This document shows, in pieces, positions 63,510-64,000 of a DNA stretch of 64,000 bases. Each line of letters opens with the position of its first letter. The stretch's first letter is position 1. A program made the position numbers and the translations under genes. Under the pieces are notes generated by a model that saw nothing but the letters and a program-made list of their open reading frames with translations, was not told the origin of the DNA and made no database searches. Origin of the DNA: Scylla paramamosain (taxonomy: Eukaryota; Arthropoda; Malacostraca; Decapoda; Portunidae); assembly GCF_035594125.1 (NCBI RefSeq), contig NC_087156.1:28904497-28968496 (forward strand). Direction: 5' to 3'.

Positions 63510-64000
63510 CTGAAAACAAAATGAAATTCTGTTATTCATTAAGTCATAGGGGTACTTCAGTATTACTCTACAGTATTGCAGTACAGCTGCATTATTATTC
63601 TCAGATTCACTAAGGTGGTACAACAGTGTCTCTCAGCTATTAATCAACAGTCATTAGCTATTCACAAACTGAAGAAGAAGTACATGTTTCACAGATAATT
63701 ATTCACAGATAATGCATAAAAAGACACAGTGCCTTTTACAAACCTCAAATTCTACACAATCAACCAAGCTACAATTACAATCAAATGTGAATGATTTCCT
63801 TAAAATATTTTCCAACATGCAACTTATAATAGCAATAATTACAATAATTTGCAATTTACTTCAAGTACTTACTTGATGAAAATCTACATATTAATCCTAA
63901 GTATCTACACTACAATACTTTGGATACCATATGGTGCCAACAACCGAAGACCAGGCCCGGGATCTGGCCACTCAGTGTATTTTTCAGGAATTTGTTTCTC
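63510..64000. other. Start of the preceding SLC36-gene intron; short GC-rich patch at the edge
   Basis: Mostly AT-rich intronic sequence. A compositionally different patch (63925-64000, GGCCCGGGATCTGGCC) is open in two minus-strand frames. Neither matches the transporter segment expected next, so it is not called as an exon. Confidence 0.5.

Noticed and set aside
63925..64000. Further SLC36-gene exon at the window edge
   Set aside because: The minus-strand frames (EKQIPEKYTEWPDPGPGLRL or RNKFLKNTLSGQIPGLVF) do not match the transporter region expected upstream of the AAIPN segment.

Overview
This is eukaryotic, arthropod-like DNA, most consistent with a decapod crustacean and perhaps a brachyuran crab. 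The species guess rests on recall of the repeat families, not on any search. The signs are very dense GA/CT, CA/GT and trinucleotide microsatellites, several Jockey-like LINEs, CR1/L2-like LINE 3' ends, small inverted-repeat elements, and genes split by GT-AG introns. There is no operon-style coding. Nearly all long reading frames are artefacts of simple repeats.

Layout. 1-9.6 kb is a segmental-duplication patch: an inverted pair of ~1.3 kb arms (1-1331 / 5932-7206) and a direct pair of ~1.3 kb units (4366-5711 / 8253-9551), with 72-, 171- and ~62-bp tandem repeats between them. 11.4-13.9 kb is a long purine-rich strand. 16-18.2 kb holds a 42-bp tandem repeat, GA tracts, two opposed CR1-like fragments and a composite trinucleotide array. 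19.2-21.2 kb may be an unrecognised transcription unit. It has a CpG-rich first exon, a strong donor, and then a run of fused acceptor/donor sites (CAG|GT), including a 29-bp minisatellite in which every unit carries a branch-point-like TACTAAA, a pyrimidine tract and CAG|GT. 26.6-34.8 kb lies between distant inverted repeats. It contains a decayed RNase H LINE fragment and an older minus-strand LINE interrupted at its zinc knuckle by a nearly complete Jockey-like element. 40.3-43.7 kb is a second nest, a younger Jockey-like copy inside an older relative. 44-54.2 kb is mostly microsatellites, plus a 16-bp minisatellite open in several frames on both strands.

54.6-64 kb differs: AT-rich and visibly poor in CpG. 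It carries the one confidently identified host gene, the 3' end of a minus-strand SLC36-type (proton-coupled) amino-acid transporter. Its last two coding exons are at 63389-63509 and 57919-58063. The 5.3-kb intron between them has collected a LINE fragment, a TA-flanked inverted-repeat DNA element, a third Jockey-like copy nested in that element, and a small MITE-like repeat. A further candidate exon lies at 23092-23135 on the minus strand.

The Jockey-like copies all carry frameshifts and appear dead. They share one subfamily and are similar enough to have inserted relatively recently. All identities come from reading the sequence; no alignment or database search was run.
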